Shown here one piece after another: positions 63,717 to 64,000 of a DNA stretch of 64,000 bases. Positions within the stretch are counted from its first letter, which is position 1. The number at the start of each line of letters is the position of its first letter. The position numbers and the translations under genes were made by a program. The notes below the pieces were generated by a model, which ran no database searches, was not told the origin of the DNA, and saw nothing but the letters and a program-made list of their open reading frames with translations. Origin of the DNA: Ensifer adhaerens (GTDB lineage: Bacteria > Pseudomonadota > Alphaproteobacteria > Rhizobiales > Rhizobiaceae); NCBI RefSeq assembly GCF_001270265.1, contig NZ_LGAP01000011.1, positions 120,649 to 184,648 on the forward strand, given 5' to 3'.

Positions 63717-63801
63717 GGAGAGAAGTCCGCTGCGCGTTCATTGCATGTGGATCGCTACGGTCGGCGTGTCGCCTGCTCCGTTAACCGGACGTGAGCGAGG
63801 C

Positions 63802-63900
63802 CTACTGATATCGGCCAGCGAAGCGCATGGCTTTGTCGATCCGGTTCGTCTTCTCTACTGCCACTAGGAGCCCGTCCAGATAGGTCGTTGCGACGGACAT
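63802..63900 (-). other. Short open frame, possible transposase remnant
   Basis: A 32-codon frame (MSVATTYLDGLLVAVEKTNR, then IDKAMRFAGRYQ) ends at 63802. It lies between the binding-protein remnant and the IS end. I cannot assign a family; it may be part of an older mobile element. Confidence 0.2.
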
Positions 63901-63919
63901 TTGTTGCAGGATAGGCGGC

Positions 63920-64000
63920 TCAGGCGGGCTTTGCGAGGGTGAACAGCTTGAGGAGGTTGTGGGCGGTGCAGATCATGGCCCACTCGGCACGCACTTTTTC
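63920..64000 (-). mobile_element. 3' end of an IS transposase gene (IS1182/IS5-like), runs off the window
   Basis: On the minus strand the last 26 codons read EKVRAEWAMICTAHNLLKLF, then TLAKPA and a TGA at 63920-63922. The V-AEW--ICTAHNLLKL ending is typical of the C-terminus of IS1182/IS5-type DDE transposases. The rest, including the catalytic domain and the other terminal repeat, lies beyond position 64000. I could not define the inverted repeat on this side. Confidence 0.75.

Noticed and set aside
63717..63919. Terminal inverted repeat and target duplication of the IS element at the right edge
   Set aside because: The other end lies outside the window, so the repeat cannot be matched and the IS boundary cannot be set.
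1..64000. CRISPR arrays, tRNA or rRNA genes, riboswitches
   Set aside because: No regularly spaced direct repeats with spacers, no cloverleaf or rRNA-like sequence, and no recognisable riboswitch upstream of glyA or the transporters were seen by reading; a covariance-model scan was not possible.

Overview
The window looks like an accessory replicon or accessory chromosomal region of an alphaproteobacterium of the Rhizobiales, most like Sinorhizobium/Ensifer or Rhizobium. The basis is protein-family resemblance from memory, not a search: an aapJQMP amino-acid transporter, several LacI- or LysR-controlled sugar and amino-acid uptake operons, the GC-rich rhizobial palindromic repeats near 29.0 and 38.5 kb, and AapP/DsdA/GlyA proteins of alphaproteobacterial type.

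Layout. 1-10 kb is debris plus accessory genes: a GNAT pseudogene with an in-frame stop, a frameshifted 3-oxoacid CoA-transferase remnant, a large class III adenylate cyclase, a dead RelB/ParE-type toxin-antitoxin pair, an OmpA protein with six 90-bp repeats, a VirD4/TraG coupling-protein remnant, and an intact-looking AbiEi/AbiEii toxin-antitoxin pair with its own dyad. 10-20.7 kb is an amino-acid/one-carbon block: dsdA-aapPMQJ on the minus strand, a LysR regulator, then glyA-folD-purU on the plus strand. Together they could import serine-like amino acids, deaminate D-serine, split L-serine and dispose of the one-carbon unit as formate. 20.7-27.7 kb is mixed: dadA and LysR remnants, a 718-residue exported protein of unknown function, a GNAT, a LysR/hydrolase divergent pair and a truncated DUF1016 gene.

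27.7-43.0 kb holds two sugar-uptake modules with the same logic. Each has a divergently transcribed LacI repressor with a palindromic operator, an ABC sugar importer, a Gfo/Idh/MocA oxidoreductase and a xylose-isomerase-like TIM-barrel protein. The first importer is of the ribose/inositol type (CUT2) and the second of the maltose/glycerol-3-phosphate type (CUT1). The enzyme pairing suggests oxidation of a sugar or cyclitol followed by isomerisation or elimination.

43.5-63.5 kb is a catabolic island. It holds two paralogous two-domain GNATs, an ArgE-like M20 deacylase, a GhrA-like 2-hydroxyacid dehydrogenase, a cupin, two aldehyde dehydrogenases (one GabD-like), a tartrate/D-malate dehydrogenase-like protein, a PuuB-like FAD oxidase, a HAD hydrolase, a class III aminotransferase, a dipeptide-type ABC importer with a Tat-like signal, an Lrp/AsnC regulator and a second FAD oxidase. 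The enzyme set resembles the E. coli Puu putrescine pathway, but with acetyltransferases and an M20 deacylase where Puu uses gamma-glutamylation and its hydrolase. I put this forward as the best candidate for an undescribed pathway. The window ends with a solute-binding-protein remnant and the 3' end of an IS transposase.

All functional calls come from reading motifs and remembered family features; no database search was run.
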